Of a DNA stretch of 64,000 nucleotides, positions 24,529-36,449 are shown piece by piece. The stretch lies in the NCBI GenBank assembly GCA_050084985.1, contig JBITNC010000001.1, forward strand, positions 19,096,001 through 19,160,000. Direction: 5' to 3'. Below the pieces are notes generated by a model. It worked only from the letters and a program-made list of their open reading frames with translations. It was not told where the DNA came from and did no database searches. Source of the stretch: Nageia nagi. Its lineage: Eukaryota > Pinophyta. A program made the translations under genes and the position numbers. Position 1 is the first letter of the stretch, and the number at the start of each line of letters is the position of its first letter.

Positions 24529-25305
24529 TTCTATAGCCCATAACTTTTTATAGGTATCTAATTGATGCAAATGATATACCATTGGATAGATATATAAAAG
24601 ACCTTTAAAATGAGTTATCACACAACCATTTTGAGAAAGGAATGAATCGTCAAAGGCAAAAAATCTAGATGATCATGGGGGTCGAAGGAGAGGATACTTG
24701 GAGGATAAACCCTTGCAAGAATCTAATCTACCTTGCTTTGTAATAATAGGGGGAAAGAAAGTCTAGCCCATTATCCCAATCTTTGATCTATAGGGAACAA
24801 ATATTGGGAAGTAGATGTTGATGTCATAGGGTTGAGATACCTATACTACTTCACAAGTCATGACTATAGTGATGGCAAATATATTATGTCAATTTCTCAA
24901 CTGTACCTTGGCTGGATTGGTTGAGCTTAATGCCCATCATAATTGCTCTACATTGTCTGCATTTTTTCCTTTGGTGACTCATTCCTTACTCAAAAGGGCC
25001 ACATGATAACTCATTTTAAAGATCTTTTAGAGATCTATGCAATGGTATATCACATGCATGGAGATGAGACCTATAAAAAATGTTATGGAATTTAGAAAGT
25101 GACTAATTTATTTATGCAAATGATCATCTGCATTTTACTATAGATAATTATCTACAATTTTTACCTTTGACAACTCATTCCTTTCTCAAAAAGGGTCATG
25201 TGACTACTCATTATAAAGATATTTTTGAGATATATCCAATGGTATATCATTTGCATGGTTATGAGACCTATAAAAAATGTTACAAGCTTTAGAAAGTAAC
25301 TACAA
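24529..25305. repeat. Inverted repeat: one reversed and two direct arms
   Basis: The complement of 24529-24662 matches 24956-25100 and again 25158-25305. Landmarks in the direct arms are GACTCATTCCTT/GACAACTCATTCC, CAATGGTATATCA and GAGACCTATAAAAAATGTTA. A transcript or single strand would fold 24529-24662 onto either later arm. Confidence 0.75.
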
Positions 25306-26799
25306 TCATTAGTATTTAAAATTTTGAAGATGCTCATATGCATCTTAACTTATTGAGATGGTCATCTTTAATTACTTTAAGATGTCTTAAGGTATTATTA
25401 TAAGGTAGTATTCAATTATATTTAGATGCCTATAATAAACTAAATATCAATATAATATCACTAACACTTTACAAATTTTTAAAACAAAAAATAATTTCGC
25501 CACTTACTCTATGTGATTTTCACCATGACTTTGAATCCAATTTACCATATTTTGAAAATTTTTATTTTACCATCATTCGTTATGCATAATATTGATGTTT
25601 TTTTATCAGAATCATTTATTTGAAAATTGTAATTATGATTTTTCATATTAATTACATTTTGATTATAGTCATTCAAAAAATGTAATTAATATTAGTCATA
25701 TTAACCGTATTTTTTTATCATAATCATTTATGGAGAAAAAATAATTAATATTAGTCATGTTCATTAAATTTTGAACCATAGCTATTTATTGAAGAATTGC
25801 AATTAAATATTTATCATATTATTTGTAATTTAATCATAATCATTTATTAATAAAATATTAATCAGCATTAGTCATGTTAATTATATTTGATCATAATCAT
25901 TTGCTTTATTTAGTCAAAATTGGATTTATTTAAATGGCATAAATATTTATCTTATTTCATTAATGTTTTGCACATTAATATTACTAATTTACTTTATTTT
26001 CAATAAGCTGGACATGATTTCCAAATCATCTTGCCATATCACCAAGGGATCATCCAGCAATGAAGTAAGAGAATCTTGAACTCCAATTACTATTTTGCCA
26101 AGTCACTATGTTTCTCCAAATATGCTCAACAAAGAAGATATGAAAAATAAATGAGAATATCTCTAATTTATCTCAATTCAATTGGGAGAAAATCCAATCA
26201 AAAAATAACTATTTTTGGATTGAAATCCATTTGAAATTTGAATTCAAATAGTCATATTTGAACAAAATCTATTTAAGTAAGCTACCCTCTCAGTTTTTGG
26301 TTTGGTAACTTGTGCAAACTTTTGGTTTTTGAATTGGTAGATTTTTGACTCTTGGAGTTGCAAATTTGATAACATTCATTTTTCAACAAATAATCTTGAA
26401 CATTTGGTAAGAGGATTTTGGCATTCTTAGTCTTGGGGAAAGTTGGAAATTAATCATTCCAAGCCTTGCTTCTCCTATCAGACCTTTGCAATACTCATCA
26501 TACTTTCCTAAATATTTTTCATGTTCTATTTCTACAATAGATTAGTATGGACATATAATTATGATTTTTACCTTCATCTTTTATATTATATTTATAGGTT
26601 ACAAAATATCAAGCATCAAGTTGTTTCATAAACTAAATGTTATCGCATTTCCAATTTTTGGAAATGCCTAAGTTTGATGCATTTCATTAATGGATTGGAT
26701 ATTGTACATTTCATAGGATATTCCTATATCAATTTCACAAAGATTAGTACTAGTATTCTACATTCATCATTATCAAGTAAATTTACATTCATCATTATC

Positions 26800-28010
26800 A
26801 AGTAAATTTGATGTTTCTTAATACAACCTTATGTAATTTATATGATCTTATTTTGAGCTTATATTTACTTGGAACAATGGCTTGAGAAAGCCTCCTTAGT
26901 ATTTTAACCACATCTTTTATTTTCATTATGTGCATTAAGGAATTAGTATAGCCTACACACAATGTTGCAAGTATACCTACCCAAAATTGATCATCCATTA
27001 GGATGATCCTCATGTCCATCCTCATTGCAATTAGCACTATAGGGTCATGCTTTGGCCCAATATCGACAAATGTTATCATTAGCTTACCATCCAACCTAAA
27101 TCTTCTTTAAACCTAGGGTGTTGGAGAGAAATCCTATCAAATACTAAACTATCATGTGAATCACTCAAAATAGAGGTACTCAACCTCTCCTTAATGAGTT
27201 TGTAATCATATAATTCATCTCATGATGAGCAAAATCCTATCCATGCTCAACCCATATTGGGTCATCCATGTAAAGTCTCCATTGAAAGTCCTATAACCTC
27301 ATCTATCCGATGACTTCTCTATTATGTGTCAGGTGGCCTTTCTATTTGAATTTGCTTATACCCCCATATTTAGAGGAGGGAGTAAGCCATCCCTTGTCTA
27401 TGATATAGTCTAATCTCTATGAGCTCTTCAAACACCAATACAAGTAATGCCAGATCCCACATAAAAATAGTCCCATCCTTGTGCATCCTCCTTAGCACAT
27501 CACATGGCTTCTAAGGGAATAACACCTAGAAAGAGTTTAGATAGATGTGGATCACTATGATGACCATCACAAATACAAGTTATCCTTAATAACTTCATAT
27601 TTGTATGCATCCTCTTAATTAAAGCAATCATTTCCCTATTATAATTGAAACCAACCTCAACCAGTCAACCCCGCTAGTATTTCCTATCAATTGATCTCTA
27701 CACCTATCCTGACTATAGGCTTTCCTTCAATCAGGATCCTAAAGATCCTTGAATGTAATAGTCTTCTTGCTAGTGAGTAGAATGAAGATGTTGGTGGAGA
27801 CATCCCACCTCTCCACCAACATAGTCACATACCCATTATCACAAATCATAGGATCCATCATCATGGTATAGCCCAATTTGATGAAGAATAACCACTCCCA
27901 ATCCTCCTTGCCCATGGTCATTTGTAGCAGATCCCAAATTGACCTAAATTGATGGTGCATTGAGATCCTCTTGTTCATCTTTCCAAAAAAATTTAAAAAA
28001 AATAGCAAAT
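26800..28010 (-). pseudogene. Plant-mobile-domain-like coding relic, antisense inside the LTR element
   Basis: On the minus strand 27739-28008 is open and contains GYVTMLVERWDVSTNIFIL followed by SKKTITFKDL. This resembles the plant mobile domain pattern (ALV.RW...T.TFHL..GE.TITL.D), known from MAIN/MAIL host proteins and from transposons. Homology-like frames continue, broken by stops, down to 26798-27094. The last part overlaps the LTR end, and the matching part of the other LTR (30520-30676) keeps a similar frame. Antisense ORFs of this family are known in some Ty3/gypsy (Tat/Retand-type) elements, which fits the position before a polypurine tract. The identification rests on pattern memory only. 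Confidence 0.5.
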
Positions 28011-28797
28011 GTTGGAAATGCCTAGGCCCTCAACATTTTGTTTTGGAAATACATCCCCCCCTAAGTGTTTCGATTCAAAATGCAAGACCTTTTATGTTTC
28101 CAAGTTTGAAATATGGTGTTTCCCACCAGGAAACATCGAACACGGCATATTTCCCCTTTTTGGTCTTCTAACTACCCACCTATGTTTTCTCATGTTTCCT
28201 ACCCTTGGTTTTGTATTGTTTTAGCCAAGTTTTATGTGTTTTTCCCTCTCATGTCATTTCTCTACCCAACCTAAATTTTGAGTAATTAAATTAAATTTTA
28301 ATTAATTAAATTGTAAAGTCTCAACTTAGAACCAACTTGTAGGGCTTGTGGCCTATTCTTTTAATGTGTGCACTATTCCATATTAGAAAATCATCAAAAT
28401 AAGAGGAGGTATTAGGGTCAAAGGCTCAGTCAACAAAAGTGGTGAATAAAGATGAGCCAAAGTCAATAACCCCTTTATCTTTTATAGAACCATCCAACTT
28501 GAAACACCATAACATTTCTCAAACTAAACTTAAAGTTTATAGCATTTTTGAAATGTGTGCACATTTTGGAAGTGTTGGTGCATTTTCTAAAATGCTATGG
28601 TGTTTTATCTATTTATTATTTTCCCCACTTTTTCCCTATCCTTTTCATGTCAAATGCATCCTTGTCTTTCTTGCTTCACCATAAATGCATTTGAGGGGGA
28701 TCACAAATATCACTTGGGGTAGTTAACCATCATGTACACCTCATAACTCATTAAATTAGATTTTTGCATTGCATTTAACCTAGTCAAAATGCAAACC
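28011..28797. other. Element interior without recognised motif
   Basis: Lies between the start of the antisense relic and the polypurine tract. The overlapping + strand ORFs at 27971-28224 and the one at 28439-28684 have no recognisable motif and are probably chance. Confidence 0.4.
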
Positions 28798-28811
28798 AAA
28801 AAGGGATAAAA

Positions 28812-30676
28812 TGTAGACACCCAAATCTAGCACCAAATCTACATTTGGTCCATCGCTCTTTTATCATTGGCATGTTTATTTAATCTAGCATTAGTAAAGC
28901 ATATTATATCAAATGTTATCAATTTGATCATAATAATGATATTTTATCAATAGTTATTTGATTATTTATCATATTCACTTATTGAAAAATTGCAATTAAT
29001 ATTTTCATATTAAATGTGTTTTTATCTTAGTCATTTGCTTGGAAATTGTAATTATCATTTGTCATATTAATTGTATTTTGATCATAGTCAAATGTTTGAA
29101 AAATATGAGTAATATTAGTCATGTTAATCATGTTTTTTATCATAGTCAATTATTTTGAAAAATACAAGTAATATTATTCATGTTAATCGTATTTTTTTAT
29201 CATATTCAATTACTTTGAAAAATGCTAATTGTGTTTTTGATCATAATCATTTACTTGGAAATTGCAATTATTATTTTTCATATGAATTATGTTTTTATTA
29301 TTAATTTGAAAAATATGATTAATATTAGTTATATTAACAATATTTTTATCATAGTCATTTATAGGGGAAAAGCAATTAATATTAGTCATGTTGATTGAAT
29401 TTTGAACCATATCTATTTATTGGAAAATTGTAATTAAATATTTGTCATATTATTTGCAATTTAATCATAATCATTTATTTGTGAAATATTAATTACCATT
29501 AGTCATATTAATTATATTTTATCATAATCAAATACTTTATCTAGTCAAAATTGGGGTTATATGAAATTATGTGAGGGGAGTTGGAGAGCAAGTGGGTGTT
29601 AAACCTCCCAAGTGGAAAAAAGGAGGTCTCGAGTTCAAAAAACTCCCCCTTCACTTGCATGTTGATATGCTAAATCCATTCAATGGTTTCTAACATAAAA
29701 TTAGAAAACTAAAAAAAAATTGGGTTTATTTAAATGGCATAAATATTTATCTTGTTTTATTAATGTTTATCACATTAATATTACTATTTTTTTTTTAATT
29801 TTCAATAAGCAATAAATTAGCTAGAAAGGATTGCCAAACCATATTGCCATGTCATTAAGGGATCATTCAACAAATAAGCAAGACAATCTTGAGCTCCAGT
29901 TACTATTTTGGTAAATCACTATGTTGCTCAAAATATGCTCAAGAGAGAGGACATGAAAAATAAATGGGAATGTCTTCAATTTATCTCAAATAATTTGGGA
30001 AAAAATCCAATCAAACAATAGCTATTTTTGGATTGAAATCCATTTAAAATTCATATTCAAATAGTCACATTTGAAGAAAATCTATTTAAGCAAGCTCTTC
30101 TCTCAGTTGTTGGTCTAGTAACTTGTACAAACTTTTGCTTTTCAAATTAGCAAATTATTAATTATTAGAGCTGCAAATTTGAGAGCATTTGTTATCCAAG
30201 CAAACAATCTTAAGCATTTGGAAAGAGTATTTTGGCATTCTTGGTCTTAGGGCAAGCTAGGTATCAATCATTCCAAGCCTTACTTATCCTATCAAACCAT
30301 TGCAATACCCATCATATTTTCTCGAATATTTTCCATATTTTATTTCTACATAGCTTAGTATTAATATATAATTATGATTCTAATGAAAAAAAATTCAATT
30401 TTTGGAAACGTCTAGGTTCTATGTGTTTCATCAATAGACTAGATATTGGATATTTCATAAGATATTCCTAGATCAATTTCATAAAGATAGGTACCAATAT
30501 TTAATATTCATCACTATCAGGTAAATTGGATGTTTCTTAAGACCACCTTGAGCAATTTATATAATCTTATCTTGAGCTTGAATTTACTTTGAAGGATGGA
30601 TTAAGAAAGCTTCCTTAGTGTTTTAATCACATCTTCTATTTCAGTTCTATCCATTGAGGAATTAATATAGCCTACA
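28812..30676 (+). repeat. 3' LTR-like repeat, carrying a SINE
   Basis: Begins TGTAGACACCCAAATC, has the 62-bp array at 28915-29540, then a SINE at 29561-29715, then the 3' part shared with 25900-26957, and ends CTACA at 30676. It lacks the hAT-like insertion, so that insertion happened after the two copies formed. No exact target duplication joins 23541-23545 (GATAC) to 30677-30681 (CATAA). Confidence 0.7.
29561..29715 (+). mobile_element. tRNA-derived SINE with 14-bp target duplication
   Basis: The body has GGTCTCGAGTTCAA (29626-29639), which fits a polymerase III B box, and an A-box-like GGAGTTGGAGAGCAAGTGG about 50 bp upstream, and ends in an A run. AAAATTGGGGTTAT (29547-29560) before it and AAAATTGGGTTTAT (29716-29729) after it match at 13 of 14 positions. 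The sister LTR at about 25916-25929 has the uninterrupted site. SINEs move with LINE enzymes. Confidence 0.75.
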
Positions 30677-30849
30677 CATAACTTTATATATATTCAAATT
30701 GTACTAATCCTTAAAGGGATCACTTTTATTCAATATATATACAAAAATAGAAGGATATAATATATATTATATTATGATATTTTTGACTCAATTATGGGAT
30801 TTGATAAAACCTCTTTTTTATCTTGTACCAAAAACAAACTAAGAAAGAG

Positions 30850-31235
30850 TCAAACCAATGAGGTTCAACAATATGATGAAATCTTAAGTCATGAAAAGCA
30901 CTCCAAATAAAAAAGGTTGGAAGGATATTATGTTCTTTAATAAGTATTATGTAATAATGGGCCAAGTAACAATATATAAAAAGGGTATATAAAACTAAAT
31001 GAATTAAAGTAAAAAGTCAAGAGTGGGATATATAATATTTCTTTAATGATGCTTACTTGATTTAACTTTTTAGCTTATTATATTTGATTTTGTATTCCTT
31101 CTTAGATCTTCTTTGATGTAGGTATTAAATCATAATAAGGAAATCCTTAAATTGGATAAAAGATTTTATGGGATTTCTCGATTACTGTGATCCATGATGG
31201 ATGGTTAAATCTCAAGTTCTTTGTTAGCTAAGAAA
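30850..31235 (+). repeat. Dispersed repeat family R2, copy 1
   Basis: Matches 36020-36400 in the same orientation with small gaps. Landmarks are AAAGGTCAAGAGTG/AAAAGTCAAGAGTG, TGATATTTCTTT-like, GATGCTTACTTGATTTAAC and GGATTCCTTCTTAGATC-like. Non-coding. Confidence 0.7.
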
Positions 31236-33280
31236 TTGAAATGAAATTTTTAGAAATAAAAATTCATTAATGGAATTTTTAGTGAAAAAGGTTTAAATTT
31301 TATTAATGAAATTCAAATTACATTATTATATATAGTTTTCTACCTTTCTTGGTCAATTCCGAGATGCATGTCAACTTACTTTTTTCCAATACTTTTCTTA
31401 CAAAATTCTCAATAATTATGCAAGGTCTTCTCATAGACTTATTTCTCCATGTTCTCATCATGGTATTTTATTTTGTTCTATTACTTTTAGTTTACCTTAA
31501 GTAGCTTCAAGTCACTTTCTAATAGAAATTAAGTTCCTTCATCTTTAATTAGCTCTATTTTATTTTATGTATACACTTATTTCTTATGCTTCCTTAATTT
31601 TTTTGATAAGGTTGGAGGATGGATTTTTGAAAGGAATCCTAACCTTTTACATAGCCAAAACCTAAGAAGATATTAAAAATGAGACTTGGGCTAATAGGTG
31701 GCACAAGTGGAAAAAAGCAATTACCAAAAAAACTTCAAAACTAATAACACAACCAAAAAGTTGAAGAAGAGCTAGGGAATCCAAAATTCCCACCAAGATG
31801 AAATTAGAAAAATCATAGGACAAAAATTGAAATTTTCTAAAAGGAAAAAAAAACACTCAACAATGAAGGACTTGAAGGACCAAAAGGATGGGGAGATAAT
31901 ATCACCCATTGTCCCAAATATTATTAAAGGTAAACAATTTCTATAACTTAGGGAAACCAACCCTAAACTCTGCATCAGTTTCCCTTGCTTAGAGCATCCA
32001 AGCCCAAAACTTTGCAGTAACTTAAGTTGACTTGCCTTAGTTTATTATGGACTTCAAGAGCTTCTAAACCCATCAAGATTCTAATTTGTTATTTTGCACT
32101 CTAGTGAGACCTCTACCACCATTTCAAACAATGCCCGTACACCATTTAAAAATGAAGAGAGTCTATCCCAACACCCACACATTGTCCAATCTCAAAGAGA
32201 AACCTTCTAAAAACTCCCATAAGAAGCTCAATCATAGTGAGAGACCACCAAACAATGCCCATACATTGCTTAGTCATAGTGTGACCTAGCAATTCCCATA
32301 CATTGCTCAACTAGAGTCCAACCTCCTTAAACCATGCCCATATGTCATTCAAGTCAAAATCAAACTCAACAATCTCAATTCTTCCTATCAATAAGAAAAA
32401 CACTACCCATATGATCCAACCCTCGATTGAAACATCACTCTAATATAAAGAAACAAAGACACATTAACCATCCACCCCCAATGTCCAGTAACCTCTCCAA
32501 ATATGCAAAAAACTTTCAATTGATAACTAACACAACAAAATAGGCTCTTCTCCCACAAGAGCGAGAAATAAGAGACTGCCCCTAGATTCTCCTAGTTAGA
32601 AGTAATCAGATCTGCAAGACAAGCTACCTCCTCCTATGGGTGAAACCCTCCAAAAAAGACTAATCTAAAGAGAATAAAATTGAATAGATTTTCCACCATT
32701 CCTCCCCTATGACCAAAATTGATAAAAAAATTACAATCCCCTGCTGGGAATCACCCCTAGAGCTAGAAGGGAAGCAAAAAGTACCCTCCTCAAAGTTGCC
32801 AACACTTTAAAACCCTATTGATCTAGTAGAATCCCCAGACCAATGCTTTACAAACTTGCAAACACCTACATAGTGCTACAAAAAAGAGTTACAAGGAAAA
32901 GAAAGTGAAAGATAGACATTGCTCTAAAAAAAGAAGAGGAATATCCCCTTCCTTCAAACATCACATCCATCTAGCTACCATCGACATCACATGACACTAC
33001 AGATGATTTTGGATTACCCAAGCCAACCTTACAAATATGTAATTCACATAATTGAAGCCCATGCATTGGGTTTTCATGAAATTCACCTAGAAAACTACTC
33101 TAAGCATAAACCTAGCCTCAGAAATGTCACTGTAGGGTGCCCATTGAGAGAAACACCACCTCCATCTTAGCCTCCATTCTCACTATGCAACCATCAAAAT
33201 GAAGAATAGGGTTTGGGGTTTGGGGTTACTACACTCCATAGACCAAAAGGTCCATGCTTCCTTAGTTTGAGTTACTTGAG
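31236..33280. other. Unclassified interval with irregular short repeats
   Basis: No gene is recognised. From about 32115 to 32345 variants of AACAATGCCCATACATTG recur four to five times at irregular spacing. The A-rich + strand text at 31680-31900 and C-rich text at 32400-33200 resemble transposon untranslated sequence, but I could not place them in a family. Confidence 0.35.
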
Positions 33281-33860
33281 TTGTTCCCATTTTTAGTTTG
33301 TCCCAATTTATTTCCTCCTCTTCTAATAATCAGGATTCTTTTGATAGTTTTGACTTCATGACTTCTTGTAACTTTCTTGTTATAGTATTTTAGGTTCTTT
33401 TTACTATTTTGAATTCTTCCCTAAAGGTCATTTTATTTCTTTCTAGCCAAATTTGCCACTAAATGAATTTCGTTCCTAGATCCTAGTTATGTTTTATCTT
33501 TTTTGATGTGAATTTATTGGCCTTCCAATAATCCTAAAAGGAATCTATGTAGGAATTAGGGTTTCTACTTGGTTGAATATTTCATATCATTAGCTCCACA
33601 TTGTTTGGGCATCGCAACATGTGAATAAGAGGTGGTGTATTATTTCCTCTTCACTGATACTCATCATGCATTGATTGGGTCCCTTAAAGTCACTTTTGCA
33701 AAAATTATCTTGAGTTAAGATGCTTTTATGGGCCACTTACTAGGAGTAGTTTATCTTTATCCATCTCTTTGATTTCCATAACTGTAGCTAGAAGAGTGAC
33801 GTGGGGGTTAAAAGGAAGGAAGATATAGATTTATAGCCTTATCCAATTGAATAAATCCTA
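33280..33860 (-). pseudogene. LINE reverse-transcriptase C-terminal zinc-binding (zf-RVT) relic
   Basis: On the minus strand near 33594-33720 the frame reads NFCKSDFKGPNQCMMSISEE, followed by EIIHHLLFTCCDAQTMW. This corresponds to the zf-RVT module at the end of plant L1-type ORF2 (..C..C...E...HLFF.C..A...W). The upstream + coordinates to 33860 give the HKSILTQ-like lead-in. The rest of ORF2 is absent or unreadable. Confidence 0.7.
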
Positions 33861-34667
33861 AGATTTTTATGTCCCCATGCTATCATTTAAATACTTAATT
33901 TATATATATATACAAACTTTTGGATGAGCTTTAATATGGGTTTAAAAGGAAATGAATATATATATCCTTTTTTCCTCAACCATGATCTCTTATTCAAGAT
34001 ATCTCACAACTCTTTTTTCCTCTCCCCAACTTCATATGAACAATTCTCTAAAGGTTTCCGTTGATGGTGTCTTTAATATTAGTCATTTAGTGGTTTGAGA
34101 TAATGACATACTTGATGTTATTTGTGCTTGTACATTAATAAAGTTTGATATGATATGATGAGGATGCAAAAATTCAAAAATATTATTTAAATAATCCTTT
34201 CAATAATAATAATAAATGCCATGATGATCTTTTGATATTATTGTTGAGATTCCATAATTGCATAAAAATATTATAATATTTTTGTAGGATTGATATATAT
34301 ACACTAAGTAAAACTTTGATGGACATAGGTCCATGTACCTTGAAACTCTCACCTAAAAAAATATTATAACATTATTAGAATTGATACAATATTTCTTTTC
34401 TTCTTAAATTTAAATTTTGAAAAGAGAAACTCTTGAGTTATATTTTGTCTTATTGATCCACTAAATTATTTTATGGTTTAATTCCTCTAGTTGTTATCAT
34501 TTTAACATGAATATCAAAGATAAAAATACATATTTAAAAAGGTTGATATTTTATTTTTTAATTTCTACTTTATGAATGTTTGTAATTTCAAATTTTAAAA
34601 AGCTCCAAATCGAACCTTACATATTTTAAATCTTATAAATTTAAAACACTCGAAGAGAAAACCCTAA
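33860..34667. other. AT-rich interval, one short dispersed repeat
   Basis: No coding feature. About 34215-34270 resembles 38905-38960 (ATGATATTTTGATATTATT, then TTGTATAAAAATATTA). Confidence 0.4.
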
Positions 34668-34678
34668 CTTTGATACCA
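34668..34678 (-). other. PBS-like site of an unidentified minus-strand LTR element
   Basis: The + strand CTTTGATACCA is the complement of TGGTATCAAAG, the initiator-Met type primer site. If real, the LTR lies to its right (from about 34679), where an A run and a TA microsatellite begin. No LTR partner was identified. Confidence 0.35.
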
Positions 34679-34700
34679 ATTGTTAAAAATGAATGAAAGG

Positions 34701-34703
34701 AAA

Positions 34704-34749
<46 letters not shown>

Positions 34750-34752
34750 TAA
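34701..34752. repeat. Poly(A) plus (TA)n microsatellite
   Basis: Twelve A followed by about 20 TA units, directly after the PBS-like site. Confidence 0.95.
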
Positions 34753-35394
34753 GAACATAAACATTCATATGATAACTATGTTATATTTATCTTGGGAAAA
34801 ATCCAACAAACAAATAATATATTAGATCTCTATAATGACTAATGAATATAAAAGATGTTTGATGATTTCACTCATGGATTCTTTTTTTGACTTTCTACAT
34901 TATGATACAATGCTTATAACATGGGCTTCCTTGCTACCAATTCAACAACAAATTCCTTTTTGTCAGGTCAATAACATATTTCCTTTTATATGGTCGATAA
35001 TAGGAAGGGAACCATAATCATGTGCCCCTAGATCAACACTAGGTCACCCTACCATTAGGCCATTAATGCTAATAAAGGTTGCCTTACTAACATAATCAAG
35101 GGAGATGGCTTAAATGCACTCTCATTTCCAACGATAAAGAAGGTTCTAGAATTTCGTTTTAGTCATTTATTTTCATTGGATGGGTATGAGTGATTATGAT
35201 CCATTATCCTTAGGAGTATTCTTATTTTTCTTGGAATATATATGTATTGTACAATATTTTTCTTTATATGAGAAAAAATTATTCAAATACTTAATTGATA
35301 CTTATTTACTTCTAGATAAACTTTGATAGGTCCTATAAATCAATGGGTTTAAAAGGACATTAAAAGACATCTATCTAATACATGAAACTAACTC
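34753..35394. other. No recognised feature
   Basis: AT-rich; the 60-codon ORF at 34835-35017 has no motif. Confidence 0.4.
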
Positions 35395-36020
35395 ATGATT
35401 TTACAAAACAATGAGAAGAAAATCACGGATTGTAATTATATATAAATCACCTAATTATGGGTAATTAATACATGCTTCATGGAAAATAAATACTATGTGC
35501 ATAATCAAATTAGTAATTTGTTAAGGGTGTAGGAGTATTTTTAAGCTTTTCTTGTAGTTATCTAATTTAATCTTGATATTGTTGTGAGATGGAAATATTA
35601 TTATTTCGATAAATAAATTAAAATATAGCGATTTTAGGAGTTATGATGATTTTTAATATAGGAAATATAATAGCATTTTACATAAGGCCTATAAACATTG
35701 TGGTCATTTAGATAAGATGTGAAAATACAATTACAATTTTTTAGGGGTTAGATTTGCTAGTTGAGGTTGGGTAATGGGCCAGATAAGGTTTGGTTATGGT
35801 AGGGTGACTTGAAATTTGTTGGCTGGTTGTTAGTTTTGTATATAAGGATTATAGTTTTGTGAGGTTAATTGATTAGATGTTTAATCAATATTTTGTGTTA
35901 AGGTCATAATGATTTAGTTTAGGGAATGATCAACATGAGGGAGAAAGTTGTTATTTTGTTGATTTGTAGTATTGATGTTTAACATAAGAAATTAAATAAT
36001 AAAACTTATAATAAATTATG
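35395..36020 (+). repeat. Dispersed repeat family R1, copy 2
   Basis: Partner of 22680-23330. Here R1 is followed directly by R2 (36020-36400), whereas the first copies of R1 and R2 are 7.5 kb apart, which suggests that R1 and R2 are parts of one larger element. Confidence 0.7.
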
Positions 36021-36400
36021 AAAGAGTTAAATGGTGGGATCCACCAATACGATGAAGCCCTAGGTCATGAAAAATAATCCAAACTAGTAACAAAATTAAA
36101 CTAATTAATATAATATACTATGATACTAATATGTGTATGTAAAGCTAAATGCATTAAAGTGAAAGGTCAAGAGTGAGATATATGATATTTCTTTGGTGAT
36201 GCTTGCTTGATTTAACTTTGATCTTATCTTTGATTTTGGATTCCTTCTTAGATCCTTTTTAACCTAGATCTTCATGCACAATAAAGAGATCATATATAAG
36301 AGCTATCTTGAATTGGGTAAAGGATTATGTAGGATTGTTTGGCTAGTGTGATATTTGATGAGTGGTTAAATTTTGAGTTCTTTATCATATAAATCAATAT
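36020..36400 (+). repeat. Dispersed repeat family R2, copy 2
   Basis: Partner of 30850-31235, same orientation. See R1 copy 2 for its context. Confidence 0.7.
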
Positions 36401-36449
36401 AAAAGCTATATAAAAAAATATTAATAGAATTTAACATAGTATGATGGAG

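Larger units (their letters stand above)
23994..25594. mobile_element. Non-autonomous hAT-like element, 1.6 kb, with internal fold-back
   Basis: The left end CAACATTATGCATA (23994-24007) and the inverse of the right end CAATATTATGCATA (25581-25594) match at 13 of 14 positions. Eight bases ATGTTTTT lie on both sides (23986-23993 and 25595-25602), partly in a T run. An 8-bp duplication with CA...TG termini is what hAT transposons leave. The other LTR at 28812-30676 lacks the insertion. No transposase is visible. The inside holds a 24-bp minisatellite and an inverted repeat. Confidence 0.65.
23546..26957 (+). repeat. 5' LTR-like repeat, interrupted by a hAT-like insertion
   Basis: From the TGTAGACACC start it runs through an array of about 62-bp degenerate units, then through about 1 kb matching 29810-30676 (landmarks GGGATCAT, ATTGAAATCCATTT, CTATTTAAG, TTGGCATTCTT), to CTACA at 26957. 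The insertion at 23994-25594 accounts for its greater length compared with the other copy. Confidence 0.7.
23546..30676 (+). mobile_element. LTR element with long repeat-bearing LTRs and an antisense coding relic
   Basis: Two long direct repeats begin TGTAGACACCCAAATCTAGCACC (first 13 bases suffice) at 23546 and 28812 and end GCCTACA at 26957 and 30676, so the ends form a TGTAG/CTACA inverted pair. A purine run AAAAAGGGATAAAA (28798-28811) lies directly before the second repeat, as a polypurine tract does before a 3' LTR. Removing one nested insertion from each leaves LTRs of about 1.8 and 1.7 kb. The 1854-bp interior lacks gag-pol and holds an antisense plant-mobile-domain-like relic. No PBS or target duplication was recognised, so the whole-element reading is an inference. 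Confidence 0.6.

Noticed and set aside
23620-29540. Regular 62-bp repeats as a possible CRISPR array
   Set aside because: Units are contiguous and degenerate, with no unique spacers, and lie inside LTR-like repeats of a plant genome.
31662-31975. Two overlapping minus-strand hydrophobic ORFs
   Set aside because: They are Phe/Leu-rich because the + strand is A-rich; no membrane protein family was recognised.
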